This document shows positions 56,646-64,000 of a DNA stretch of 64,000 bases, one piece after another. The stretch's first letter is position 1. The number at the start of each line of letters is the position of its first letter. The stretch is from Pseudomonas aestuarii (GTDB lineage Bacteria; Pseudomonadota; Gammaproteobacteria; Pseudomonadales; Pseudomonadaceae). The position numbers and the translations under genes are program-made. Below the pieces are notes generated by a model. That model did not search any database, was not told the origin of the DNA, and was given only the letters and a program-made list of their open reading frames with translations. The stretch covers positions 488,572-552,571 of the forward strand of contig NZ_JAQJZJ010000003.1 of assembly GCF_027988105.1 (NCBI RefSeq), in the 5' to 3' direction.

Positions 56646-57722
56646 ATGGCTGACTTACCGATCGATGACCTCAACGTTGCCTCCAACGAAACCCTGATCA
56701 CTCCCGATCAGCTAAAGCGCGAAATTCCGCTGACCGATACCGCACTGCACACTGTCGCCACTGGCCGCCAGGTGATTCGCGACATCCTCGATGGCAAAGA
56801 CCATCGCTTGTTTGTCGTGGTTGGCCCCTGCTCGATTCACGATATCAAAGCGGCCCACGAATACGCCGAACGCCTCAAGGCGCTTGCGGAAAAAGTGTCG
56901 GACAGCCTGTATCTGGTGATGCGCGTGTACTTTGAAAAGCCGCGCACCACCGTGGGCTGGAAAGGCTTGATCAACGACCCCTACCTGGACGACTCATTCA
57001 AAATTCAGGACGGCTTGCACATTGGCCGCCAGTTGCTGCTCGACTTGGCGGAAATGGGTCTGCCAACCGCTACCGAGGCACTCGACCCGATCTCCCCGCA
57101 ATATCTGCAGGATCTGATCAGCTGGTCGGCCATCGGCGCACGCACCACCGAATCGCAAACTCACCGTGAAATGGCCTCTGGCTTATCCTCGGCGGTTGGC
57201 TTCAAGAACGGCACCGACGGCGGACTGACCGTAGCGATCAACGCGCTGCAATCGGTTTCCAGCCCGCATCGCTTCCTCGGCATCAACCAGGAAGGTGGCG
57301 TGTCCATCGTCACCACCAAGGGTAATGCCTACGGTCATGTAGTGTTGCGCGGCGGCAACGGCAAGCCGAACTACGATTCAGTCAGTGTGGCCGTTTGCGA
57401 TCAGGAACTGACCAAGGCCGGTATTCGGCCGAATGTCATGGTCGACTGCAGCCATGCCAACTCGAACAAGGATCCGGCGCTGCAACCTTTGGTGATGGAC
57501 AACGTTGCCAACCAGATCCTTGAAGGCAATCAATCGATCGTCGGCTTGATGGTCGAGAGTCATCTGGGCTGGGGCAGCCAATCGATTCCAAAAGACCTCA
57601 ATCAACTCAAGTACGGCGTGTCCGTCACCGATGCTTGTATTGACTGGGATACCACTGAAAAAACACTGCTCAGCATGCATGCCAAACTTAAGGATGTACT
57701 GCCTAAGCGTCATCGCGGCTAA
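56646..57722 (+). CDS. aroF: 3-deoxy-7-phosphoheptulonate (DAHP) synthase, class I
   Basis: A 358-residue AroFGH-type enzyme that begins the shikimate pathway from PEP and erythrose 4-phosphate. Marks are LFVVVGPCSIHDIKAAHEYA, VMRVYFEKPRTTVGWKGLIN, LPTATEALDPISPQYLQDLI, AIGARTTESQTHREMASGLS, GFKNGTDGG, and VMVDCSHANSNKDP. Which aromatic amino acid inhibits it cannot be read safely. ATG 56646 gives the usual length for Pseudomonas; ATG 56634, four codons earlier, is also possible. A strong terminator follows. Confidence 0.93.
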   Translation: MADLPIDDLNVASNETLITPDQLKREIPLTDTALHTVATGRQVIRDILDGKDHRLFVVVGPCSIHDIKAAHEYAERLKALAEKVSDSLYLVMRVYFEKPRTTVGWKGLINDPYLDDSFKIQDGLHIGRQLLLDLAEMGLPTATEALDPISPQYLQDLISWSAIGARTTESQTHREMASGLSSAVGFKNGTDGGLTVAINALQSVSSPHRFLGINQEGGVSIVTTKGNAYGHVVLRGGNGKPNYDSVSVAVCDQELTKAGIRPNVMVDCSHANSNKDPALQPLVMDNVANQILEGNQSIVGLMVESHLGWGSQSIPKDLNQLKYGVSVTDACIDWDTTEKTLLSMHAKLKDVLPKRHRG

Positions 57723-57735
57723 ATGCTGCAGATAC

Positions 57736-57764
57736 AAAAACGCCGGGCTATGCCCGGCGTTTTT
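57736..57764. terminator. terminator after DAHP synthase
   Basis: aaaaacgccgggc (57736-57747 region) and gcccggcgttttt (57752-57764) with A- and T-runs on both sides. It serves the plus-strand synthase and also the converging GNAT gene. Confidence 0.88.
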
Positions 57765-57777
57765 GTAAGCATCACCG

Positions 57778-58059
57778 TCAGCCTTTGACGCTGTGGCGCT
57801 GACGGCGCTCCATATAACGTTCGACATAAGAACACGAAGGAATCACCGTGTAATCCATCTGCTCGGCGTACTTCAAGGCCTGCTCGGTCAATGCGGCGGC
57901 AATGCCACGACCACGCAGCGAATGGGGTACGAAGGTGCGGTAGATATCCAAGGTCTGCTTGCCCAGATCCATATAGGCCAGGTACGCACGATCACCACCC
58001 ACGGTGGTCTCGAACTGGTGACCCTTAAGGTCATGGTGAATGGACAACGCCTCGCTCAT
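57778..58059 (-). CDS. small GNAT-family N-acetyltransferase (YjdJ-like)
   Basis: A 93-residue minimal GNAT protein. The acetyl-CoA site is TFVPHSLRGRGIAAALTEQALKYA, cited as LRGRGIAAALTE, with VIPSCSYVERYMERR after it. These short proteins (PF14542) are stand-alone acetyltransferases of unknown substrate. ATG 58059 follows AGAGGAG by 5 bp. The longer open frame upstream lacks family similarity. Confidence 0.85.
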   Translation of the reverse strand: MSEALSIHHDLKGHQFETTVGGDRAYLAYMDLGKQTLDIYRTFVPHSLRGRGIAAALTEQALKYAEQMDYTVIPSCSYVERYMERRQRHSVKG

Positions 58060-58257
58060 CGCAACTCCTCTGTAAATAACTTGCAAACCATACCCGCACC
58101 TTAGCGATATTTTCCGGTCGAAGCGACCTCGGCATTTCGCCATCATCGCACTTGCGGCCGCAATCGTCAGCGCTGCAGCCCCAAATTGCATGCTCAGGAA
58201 AAGGCGATGACGTACACAGGAGTCCCGACAACCCGGTCAACCTTGACCTCGCCTTGC

Positions 58258-59634
58258 CTAGAGCACACTCAAGAAAGCGATGCTGCACACCACCGCAATC
58301 ACCGGAATCAATACCGTCACCACGAAAATGTCCTTGTAAGCCTGCCTGTGGGTCAAGCCCATGATCATCAGCATGGCAATCACTGCTCCGCAGTGTGGTA
58401 GCGAGTCAAACCCGCCAGAGGCAATATTGGCTATACGGTGAAGGACTTCAGGCTCGACACCCAATTCCAGGTATTTGGGTGCCAGGGTCTGCATGAATAT
58501 CTGCAAACCGCCCGAAGAAGAACCGACGATCCCGGAAACCACACTGACCGAGACAAAAATCGACAACAGCGGCGGCAACTCAACCGTCAGAATCCACTGG
58601 GAAAACAGGGCAAAGCCAGGTGTCTGGGTGACCACGCCACCAAAGCCAATCACCGCAGCGGTGTTAAGCAGCGGCATGATCGCATCGTCAGCGCCCTGCC
58701 CGAGCAACGCTAGCGTATTGCGCCGCAAGCCAGCGAACAGCATGACCGCAACCCCGGTGGCGATCACCAGAGCCAGGCTCGGCCAGAGAATAGGCTGCTG
58801 TTGGCTAAAGCCCACCAACTGGCCCAACCCGCCTTGTCCTGGAACAATCGCGCCACTTAACAGCAACAAGCGCGGCAGCACGATGATGCCCAACACCACC
58901 AGGATAGGCACCACAGCCAAGCTCCAATGCGGACCCGAATTTGGCGCGCCGGCCAATTGTTCCATGCGCACATCCTGCGCGTTGGCCTCAAAACCCTCAC
59001 CGCGCTCGCGCGCCAAGCGCCATTCACGCTGAACATAAGCCATGCCCATCGCAACCATCATCACGCTCGCGGCTACACCAATCCAGGCCCCGGCAAACAG
59101 GTCGGTGCCCAAGGCGCTGGCGGCGATGACATTATGAATCGAGGGCGTGCCCGGCATTGCCGTCATAGTGAAGGTGCCGGCGCCCAAGGCGGTGGCAGCG
59201 CAAAATAGACGCTTGGGCAGATTGGCCTCGCGCATCAAGGTGATACCCAGTGGATACATGGTAAAGATCACCACGAACACCACCACCCCGCCATAGGTCA
59301 GCAATGCACAGACCAGCATGGTGACCCACAGCGTCCGGCTAATGCCGAGACTGCGCGTAATGGCCTGAGCAATGCTACTGGCCGCCTGGCTTGCGGCCAT
59401 GACCTTGCCAAATATGGCGCCGCAAAGGAACAGCACGAAAAACTTGCCGGCAAAGGTAAAGGCGCCCAAGGGCCCGAAAGGGAAATACTCGAGCAGTGCC
59501 TTGGGGACTAGCAAACCATTGCTTAACGCCACAACCAGGGCGCAAAGCAAGGCCGCAATGAATATATTCACCCCGCGCAATGCCATGAAAATCAGTAAGG
59601 CCAAACCAACCAACAACCCTGCATTCCCGAGCAT
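58258..59634 (-). CDS. GntP-family permease
   Basis: A 458-residue inner membrane transporter with about twelve helices. GntP-family segments include TYGGVVVFVVIFTMYPLGI, LGAGTFTMTAMPGTPSIHN and IASGGFDSLPHCGAVIAML. The family moves gluconate and related organic acids by proton symport. The neighbourhood holds no catabolic genes, so the substrate is open. ATG 59634 follows GGAGG by 7 bp. It is flanked by about 200 bp and 430 bp of non-coding DNA. Confidence 0.88.
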   Translation of the reverse strand: MLGNAGLLVGLALLIFMALRGVNIFIAALLCALVVALSNGLLVPKALLEYFPFGPLGAFTFAGKFFVLFLCGAIFGKVMAASQAASSIAQAITRSLGISRTLWVTMLVCALLTYGGVVVFVVIFTMYPLGITLMREANLPKRLFCAATALGAGTFTMTAMPGTPSIHNVIAASALGTDLFAGAWIGVAASVMMVAMGMAYVQREWRLARERGEGFEANAQDVRMEQLAGAPNSGPHWSLAVVPILVVLGIIVLPRLLLLSGAIVPGQGGLGQLVGFSQQQPILWPSLALVIATGVAVMLFAGLRRNTLALLGQGADDAIMPLLNTAAVIGFGGVVTQTPGFALFSQWILTVELPPLLSIFVSVSVVSGIVGSSSGGLQIFMQTLAPKYLELGVEPEVLHRIANIASGGFDSLPHCGAVIAMLMIMGLTHRQAYKDIFVVTVLIPVIAVVCSIAFLSVL

Positions 59635-60063
59635 GTGTAACCCTCCATTATTGTTGTACGTCACGCCCCGCCTTCAAAAATCCCAGTGCATACTTGTCCG
59701 CTCCAGCCTGGGCCTGCCCAATATGGCTCACTTAGCCCCGTAAGGGACATTGTGTTTAGCCATAAATCCCAGGGAATTCAGCGTCTTCACCGCCCGCAGA
59801 GTTTATCCGGGACCCGGCTTGCGATACACGAAGTAGCAGCCCCTCAACCGGAGGCGCGACGCAGCAGAAGCTACGTGAGCTGTATGTTTTTCATCCAAAG
59901 CAGCACAACTTGACGTGCTGCTTCCTTAGCCAGCATGAAAAAACATGCTGCACTTGCACAGCCTACATTTACTTACTAAAAGTTATGGGTAGTATGTACG
60001 CCGGCTAATTTCCTACTGTTTGGAAATTGCTTAAATGGAAAATTCCACCTCAAGGGGAACACG
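59635..60063. other. intergenic region upstream of oprI
   Basis: No gene seen. Two adjacent hairpins lie at 59899-59922 (agcagcac / gtgctgct) and 59931-59950 (cagcatg / catgctg around six A). The AT-rich segment 59951-60050 should hold the oprI promoter, but no clear -35/-10 pair stood out. A strong AAGGGG ribosome binding site precedes oprI. Confidence 0.45.
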
Positions 60064-60315
60064 ATGAACAACGTTCTGAAATTCTCTGCTCTAGCTTTGG
60101 CCGCAGTTTTGGCTACCGGTTGCAGCAGCATGTCCAAAGAAACTGAAGCACGTCTGACCGCTACTGAAGACGCTGCTGCACGCGCTCAAGCCCGCGCCGA
60201 TGAAGCCTATCGCAAGGCTGATGACGCTATGGCAGCCGCTCAGAAGGCTCAGCAAACTGCTGACGAAGCCAATGAGCGCGCTCTGCGTATGCTGGACAAA
60301 GCCAGCCGCAAGTAA
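60064..60315 (+). CDS. oprI: major outer membrane lipoprotein OprI
   Basis: An 83-residue Lpp-type lipoprotein. The signal peptide ends in the lipobox LATGC with lipidated C20. The mature 64 residues are an alanine-rich coiled coil ([20 protein letters not shown]), ending KASRK, whose terminal lysine is the expected peptidoglycan attachment site. It closely resembles Pseudomonas OprI. It is highly expressed in that genus, in keeping with the strong ribosome binding site and terminator here. Confidence 0.96.
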   Translation: MNNVLKFSALALAAVLATGCSSMSKETEARLTATEDAAARAQARADEAYRKADDAMAAAQKAQQTADEANERALRMLDKASRK

Positions 60316-60336
60316 TAGCCCTTCAAGGCTAATTAA

Positions 60337-60365
60337 AGCCGACCCCTCTGGGGGTCGGCTTTTTT
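60337..60365 (+). terminator. terminator of oprI
   Basis: agccgacccc (60337-60346), loop tctg, ggggtcggct (60351-60360), then a T-run to 60365. It begins 22 bp after the stop codon. Confidence 0.92.
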
Positions 60366-60540
60366 ATGGGTGCAGCACATGCGCAAATCCCTGCAAAAGG
60401 ATCTCATCTACCGGCTTTCGCAACACAAGGATAGGTAATCCCACCACCAGTGCCTTATCCCTATACCGCAGCTAGCGCTGCGCAATGCGCTTTATATCAC
60501 CCCAATAGGTTTGGCTAGCTGCAGCCCCGAATGCGCCAGG

Positions 60541-62175
60541 TTATTGCTCCCACTCCCAGCTTAGGCGCGCATAGAACACCCAGTCATCCTGGTTCGGCAG
60601 GATATCGGCCAAGGCATTTGCATAGGTCATGTTTACCGAGAATCCCTCAACACCGCTCCAGCCAAGACCGACGCCAGCGGCCTTGGGCGTCTGAGTGGGA
60701 TTTTTTGAAAGCACAGTACCTATGTCATAGAACACGAAGGGATCAAGGGCTCCACCCAGCACGTCCAGCCCACTGTAATGGGCTTCGAGACTGGTCTGAA
60801 TGCCATAGTCACCGCTGATAAGGCCTGGCGCATAGCCACGAATCGACGTCGGCCCTCCGATGGAGTAAGCCACAGCCCCGGGAATCGCTTCCTCGTTGGT
60901 GTACTGATAATCCATCTGCATCAAGCCGTACCAAGCGGACTGACCTGGCCGGTAATAGCCACTTGCATCTCCACTCAGCATTGCAAAGCTCTGATCTGTC
61001 CCACTAGCTGCCTGGTTGTGCGTGCTCACCCAGCCAACCAGTTGCCGGCCTGACAATTGCCAGCCCGAGCCTAGCCAAGTGAACTGCGCGCCGGTATTGA
61101 GTTTGTTGATGTCATAGTCACTGATGTCCTCTCCAAGCACCGACGTTTTCGAAGTCGAGTACATTGCCGAGCCCAGCGCGTTGAGCCAAAAAGTACGGGT
61201 AGAAATGGCTAACCAGGAAGCATCCAGCGTCATACTGGTGGAGTCGCCCTCAACCGCCAAATCCTGAAAATCACCCGAAGTCACTTCTGAGCGGTTGACC
61301 GAGAGACTACCGCCAAGCCGCCAGCCGCTAGCCTTGACCGGCGCACTATAGATTGACGTGAACGCCTGGTTACCTTCCGACGCCAGCGCATAGAGCAACC
61401 CTCTGTCACTCCCGGTGAATACACCTTGGCGGCGATAGATCGCACCCACTTCATTTTCACCGGAGCTCTCGTAGCCATAGTTATCGACAAACAGTTGCAC
61501 ATTATTTTGCAGCGGCTCGTCGACGACCATGACAATGTCGGTGAGACCGAAGTCCTTGCCTGCGCGCAACTCAGCCTGCAGTCGGGCGTCGTTGACCCGA
61601 TTGAATTCGAGAATGTCGCTTTCCAACGCCTTCATATCGACCAGTGTCTTGTCTTTAGGAAACGGCACCCAACCGCGCACGTAGGGTTCCGGTAGATAGC
61701 TATTACCTTCAATAAGCATTTCTCCCAGTTTCCCTTCAACCAGACGGATGATCACAACACCGTCGGTCACCTCCTGCTTGGGCAGTAACGCAGTAGCCGT
61801 ATAGATGCCTTTCGCCTGATAGGCTGCATTGATCTCTGCGACTATTCGATTCAGGTCGGATAACCGCGTTTCCTTGCCCAGGTAGGGCAACACTATGGCT
61901 TTCAGCTCTTTGGCGGTGAGCAACTCTGGCTTGGTAAAACGCACACTGTTTAGGACAAAAGAAGGGCCCTCATCGGGTGCCTCGACCTCATCAGGTGCAA
62001 CCAACTGCTCATCACGTTCCTGAATCTGCCTGCGTTCTTGCAGAGTCTGCTCGCGGCGTAACAATTCCCTTTCACGGCCTGCAGGGTCGGCAACCGGCGG
62101 CAGAGGCAAGGCATACGTATTCGAGACCAGCAGGCTTAGCAACATCATATGTAGAGAGAAACGCCAATAATTCAC
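60541..62175 (-). CDS. two-partner secretion transporter TpsB (ShlB/FhaC/HecB family)
   Basis: A 544-residue outer membrane transporter for the exoprotein encoded upstream. A signal peptide (to NTYALPLP) is followed by an Arg/Glu-rich helix (RERELLRREQTLQERR), two POTRA domains (70-240; VLNSVRFTKPELLTAKELK, YQAKGIYTATALLPKQEV) and a 16-stranded barrel. Barrel marks are DNYGYESSGENEVGA, GGPTSIRGYAPGLISGD (the VRGY/F-like loop motif) and the terminal strand DWVFYARLSWEWEQ. Translation starts at GTG 62175 after AGGA. It lies 42 bp downstream of the tpsA gene. Confidence 0.92.
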   Translation of the reverse strand: MNYWRFSLHMMLLSLLVSNTYALPLPPVADPAGRERELLRREQTLQERRQIQERDEQLVAPDEVEAPDEGPSFVLNSVRFTKPELLTAKELKAIVLPYLGKETRLSDLNRIVAEINAAYQAKGIYTATALLPKQEVTDGVVIIRLVEGKLGEMLIEGNSYLPEPYVRGWVPFPKDKTLVDMKALESDILEFNRVNDARLQAELRAGKDFGLTDIVMVVDEPLQNNVQLFVDNYGYESSGENEVGAIYRRQGVFTGSDRGLLYALASEGNQAFTSIYSAPVKASGWRLGGSLSVNRSEVTSGDFQDLAVEGDSTSMTLDASWLAISTRTFWLNALGSAMYSTSKTSVLGEDISDYDINKLNTGAQFTWLGSGWQLSGRQLVGWVSTHNQAASGTDQSFAMLSGDASGYYRPGQSAWYGLMQMDYQYTNEEAIPGAVAYSIGGPTSIRGYAPGLISGDYGIQTSLEAHYSGLDVLGGALDPFVFYDIGTVLSKNPTQTPKAAGVGLGWSGVEGFSVNMTYANALADILPNQDDWVFYARLSWEWEQ

Positions 62176-62217
62176 GCAATATTCCTAATTGATGGACTAC
62201 CGTCCGTGATCGGTTGG

Positions 62218-64000
62218 CTATCTGGAAGAAATTTCCAGTAACTTCTCGTCCGCCGGCGGCAAGTCAGCGTCCTCGTTTGAGTTTTGCTCTCCAGTGTTTA
62301 CCGCATCTGCACCAAAGCTCATGGGACTCGAATAGCCTGAATAGCTTGAGTAGTCAGGCATCTTGAAGCCGTACTGCAACAGCAGAGGTTCACTGAGCCG
62401 TGTCTGCATGATGTACTCCGCGCTCAGTCGCTGCAGTGCGAGCTGTTGCAGCTCCTGCGGTATACCCGGCTGATAGAAAAACATCACCAGCGGCTCACGA
62501 TAGCGAGTAGCGAGCGCATTGGTACGCAGTTCATAGCCCTGGGTATCCAGCCAGAACTCTGCCCCAGGCGACATCAACTGCCCACTCACATTCAGTGGGC
62601 GCGAGTCATAGTTGTCGAGGCTCAGAGTCAGGTTAGCGGTCTGCATGTCTAGGCCGTCCAGCACCAGCGCCTTATTCAGATTCAAATCGCCATCCACGCT
62701 CAACGAGCCCTGCTTCGATTTGAATCCGTCAATATTCAGCTTGTCGGTGTTGATCACCCGCACATCGATCTGGTCTGCGATGGCACCCTCAAACCCGCTC
62801 AACGACATGTAGGTATTGGCCGCCCCTTTGCCATCCACGCTGACATCAATGATCGGCGCCGCCAGTACCAACGGACCACCGCCGTTTAAATCAATCTGAC
62901 GAATATTCAAGCCTTGCCTGGATGCCAGCGTGCCCTGATTCATGACGATCAAGTCGCCGTCGATGGCGCCATCTATCCACAAATATGGATTCCCGATAAG
63001 TTCGCCAAAGGTCAGGCTGCCCTTCACCTGCAAATGGACATTGCCATTGTGCGCCCGCAGGAACGGCGAATAGAGGCCTCGCTCTGCGACAATATTGATA
63101 TCGCCATTCAGGGTCTCTGCCGACAACCAGGGCATGTCGACTACCAGCGGGTCACCGATGCCGGTCACGGCACTTAAGCTGCCCTGGGCATTGGGGCCGG
63201 TGGCACGCAGGTGCACAGGAGTGTCCTTGCGTCCGACAATCATGCCGCCACTGCTCAAGCGGACAGCATCAGCGCCATCCCACGAGGTTTGCAATGCTGC
63301 CAACTGCATGTCGCCCTTGGTGGTGATGCTCATCTGGCCAACCGCGTCGAGACGCGAGGCAGACCCCATTTCCAGAGTGTTCGCATTGACTGCCACAGAC
63401 GCGCCGGCATTTATGCTCGCCCGATCAGCCAGTGTGACCTTGTCGGTTGCATCGAGCTTGATCAGCTGTACTGCAGAAATGTAACCACCGAGAAGCATAT
63501 CGTCGCCAGCCTGAAGGCTCAGGGCAGCGCCGCTGTCGATGGACGCCGCCACCATGGAGCCCGCCGTGCTGATCTGTGTGTCACTGCCTGACCGTACACT
63601 AGAGCCGCCGCCCATCGTCAGACTGCCGGCATCCAGACCAACTCTTCCGCCGGATGCAATCATCGTAGTTGCTGCAATAGAGACCTCGGCTTCCGCATCA
63701 ATTTCCATATCATCGGCGCTGGTCACAGCGTTGTTGAATGCCAGGTTGCCGGCACTTTTGACCGTCACCCGACCGTCCGCTACGACTTTGCCCAGGGCAA
63801 TATCGCCGGTATCACTGGACACCAAGAGGTCAGCTGCACTGTTCAATTGAGAATCGCGCCCCAGGGCAACCCCCTTGCCTGTCAGTGTTATTGCGCCTGT
63901 AGTGGACGTCAGGTTCGCAACATCCCCGGCAACCAGGTCGCCAGCACCCGCATCCAGCAGCAGCGAAGTACCGGTGACCGTTGAGTTCGCGTCCAGGCCT
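62218..64000 (-). CDS. C-terminal part of a TpsA filamentous haemagglutinin-like exoprotein
   Basis: At least 593 codons, open to the right edge, so the N-terminal secretion (TPS) domain is outside the window. The sequence is made of short beta-helix repeats rich in Gly, Ser, Ala and Asp, for example SAGNLAFNNAVTSADDMEID and KLDATDKVTLADRASINAG. The end changes to a non-repetitive region: LSAEYIMQTRLSEPLLLQYG, then an acidic tail DADLPPADEKLLEISSR. No VENN motif or toxin domain is seen, and no immunity gene follows, so an adhesin is more likely than a contact-dependent toxin. It forms a pair with the downstream TpsB. Confidence 0.88.
   Translation of the reverse strand, partial: GLDANSTVTGTSLLLDAGAGDLVAGDVANLTSTTGAITLTGKGVALGRDSQLNSAADLLVSSDTGDIALGKVVADGRVTVKSAGNLAFNNAVTSADDMEIDAEAEVSIAATTMIASGGRVGLDAGSLTMGGGSSVRSGSDTQISTAGSMVAASIDSGAALSLQAGDDMLLGGYISAVQLIKLDATDKVTLADRASINAGASVAVNANTLEMGSASRLDAVGQMSITTKGDMQLAALQTSWDGADAVRLSSGGMIVGRKDTPVHLRATGPNAQGSLSAVTGIGDPLVVDMPWLSAETLNGDINIVAERGLYSPFLRAHNGNVHLQVKGSLTFGELIGNPYLWIDGAIDGDLIVMNQGTLASRQGLNIRQIDLNGGGPLVLAAPIIDVSVDGKGAANTYMSLSGFEGAIADQIDVRVINTDKLNIDGFKSKQGSLSVDGDLNLNKALVLDGLDMQTANLTLSLDNYDSRPLNVSGQLMSPGAEFWLDTQGYELRTNALATRYREPLVMFFYQPGIPQELQQLALQRLSAEYIMQTRLSEPLLLQYGFKMPDYSSYSGYSSPMSFGADAVNTGEQNSNEDADLPPADEKLLEISSR

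Noticed and set aside
62218..64000. contact-dependent inhibition (CDI) toxin
   Set aside because: No VENN motif, no toxin-like C terminus and no small immunity gene; the tail gene order fits a plain TpsA-TpsB adhesin pair.

Overview
The window reads as a chromosomal segment of a GC-rich Pseudomonadaceae bacterium, probably Pseudomonas in the broad sense. The main support is gene order. From memory of the P. aeruginosa PAO1 map, the block nasA - kinase/phosphatase - nirB - nirD - nasC - cobA - oprF - sigX - cmpX - crfX - cmaX - rraA - hydrolase - ppsA - ppsR, and later the glutamate-ligase-like membrane cluster - pabB - thrH - cysH - cysB - usp - DAHP synthase, follows the PA1783 to PA1750 region. 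OprF, OprI, SigX and ThrH all look like the Pseudomonas forms. No tRNA, rRNA, CRISPR array, IS element or prophage was found.

Region 1 (1-8.0 kb): a truncated gene, a possible gene remnant and a thioesterase, then a compact Fe-S assembly operon: Rieske protein, sufB, sufC, sufD, sufS, sufU and a SufT that carries an extra degenerate A-type (IscA/SufA-like) domain. Pseudomonas normally relies on ISC, and this SufU/SufT/Rieske set looks more like actinobacterial SUF operons. Region 2 (8.2-11.5 kb, minus strand): a PEBP-family protein and a reverse transsulfuration pair (cystathionine gamma-lyase type and cystathionine beta-synthase). Region 3 (11.8-16.9 kb): a caa3-type cytochrome oxidase operon whose subunit II carries two cytochrome c domains and which encodes two subunit III-like proteins.

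Region 4 (17.4-28.0 kb): assimilatory nitrate and nitrite reduction. nasA and nirB are each preceded by a good sigma-54 promoter, two hairpins with hexanucleotide loops having A at position 1 and G at position 4 (the ANTAR antiterminator target), and an intrinsic terminator. This predicts NtrC-driven initiation plus NasT-type antitermination. cobA supplies sirohaem precursor to NirB. Region 5 (28.1-37.3 kb): the envelope-stress cluster cmaX-crfX-cmpX-sigX-oprF, then rraA, a hydrolase, ppsA and its divergent regulator ppsR.

Region 6 (37.3-46.0 kb): a minus-strand methylcitrate cycle operon, gntR-prpB-prpC-acnD-prpF-prpD, with two copies of a TGTCGACA palindrome upstream of the regulator. In PAO1 these genes lie elsewhere, so they appear inserted into, or relocated within, the conserved block. 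Region 7 (46.2-59.7 kb): a retropepsin-like protein, an inactive-transglutaminase membrane protein and an ATP-grasp ligase; pabB, thrH, cysH and cysB; a universal stress protein, a nucleotidase, a PilZ protein, DAHP synthase, a GNAT protein and a GntP permease. Region 8 (60-64 kb): the lipoprotein oprI and a two-partner secretion pair whose large exoprotein runs off the right edge.

Coordinates and start codons were judged by eye from reading frames, ribosome binding sites and family knowledge. No database search was run.
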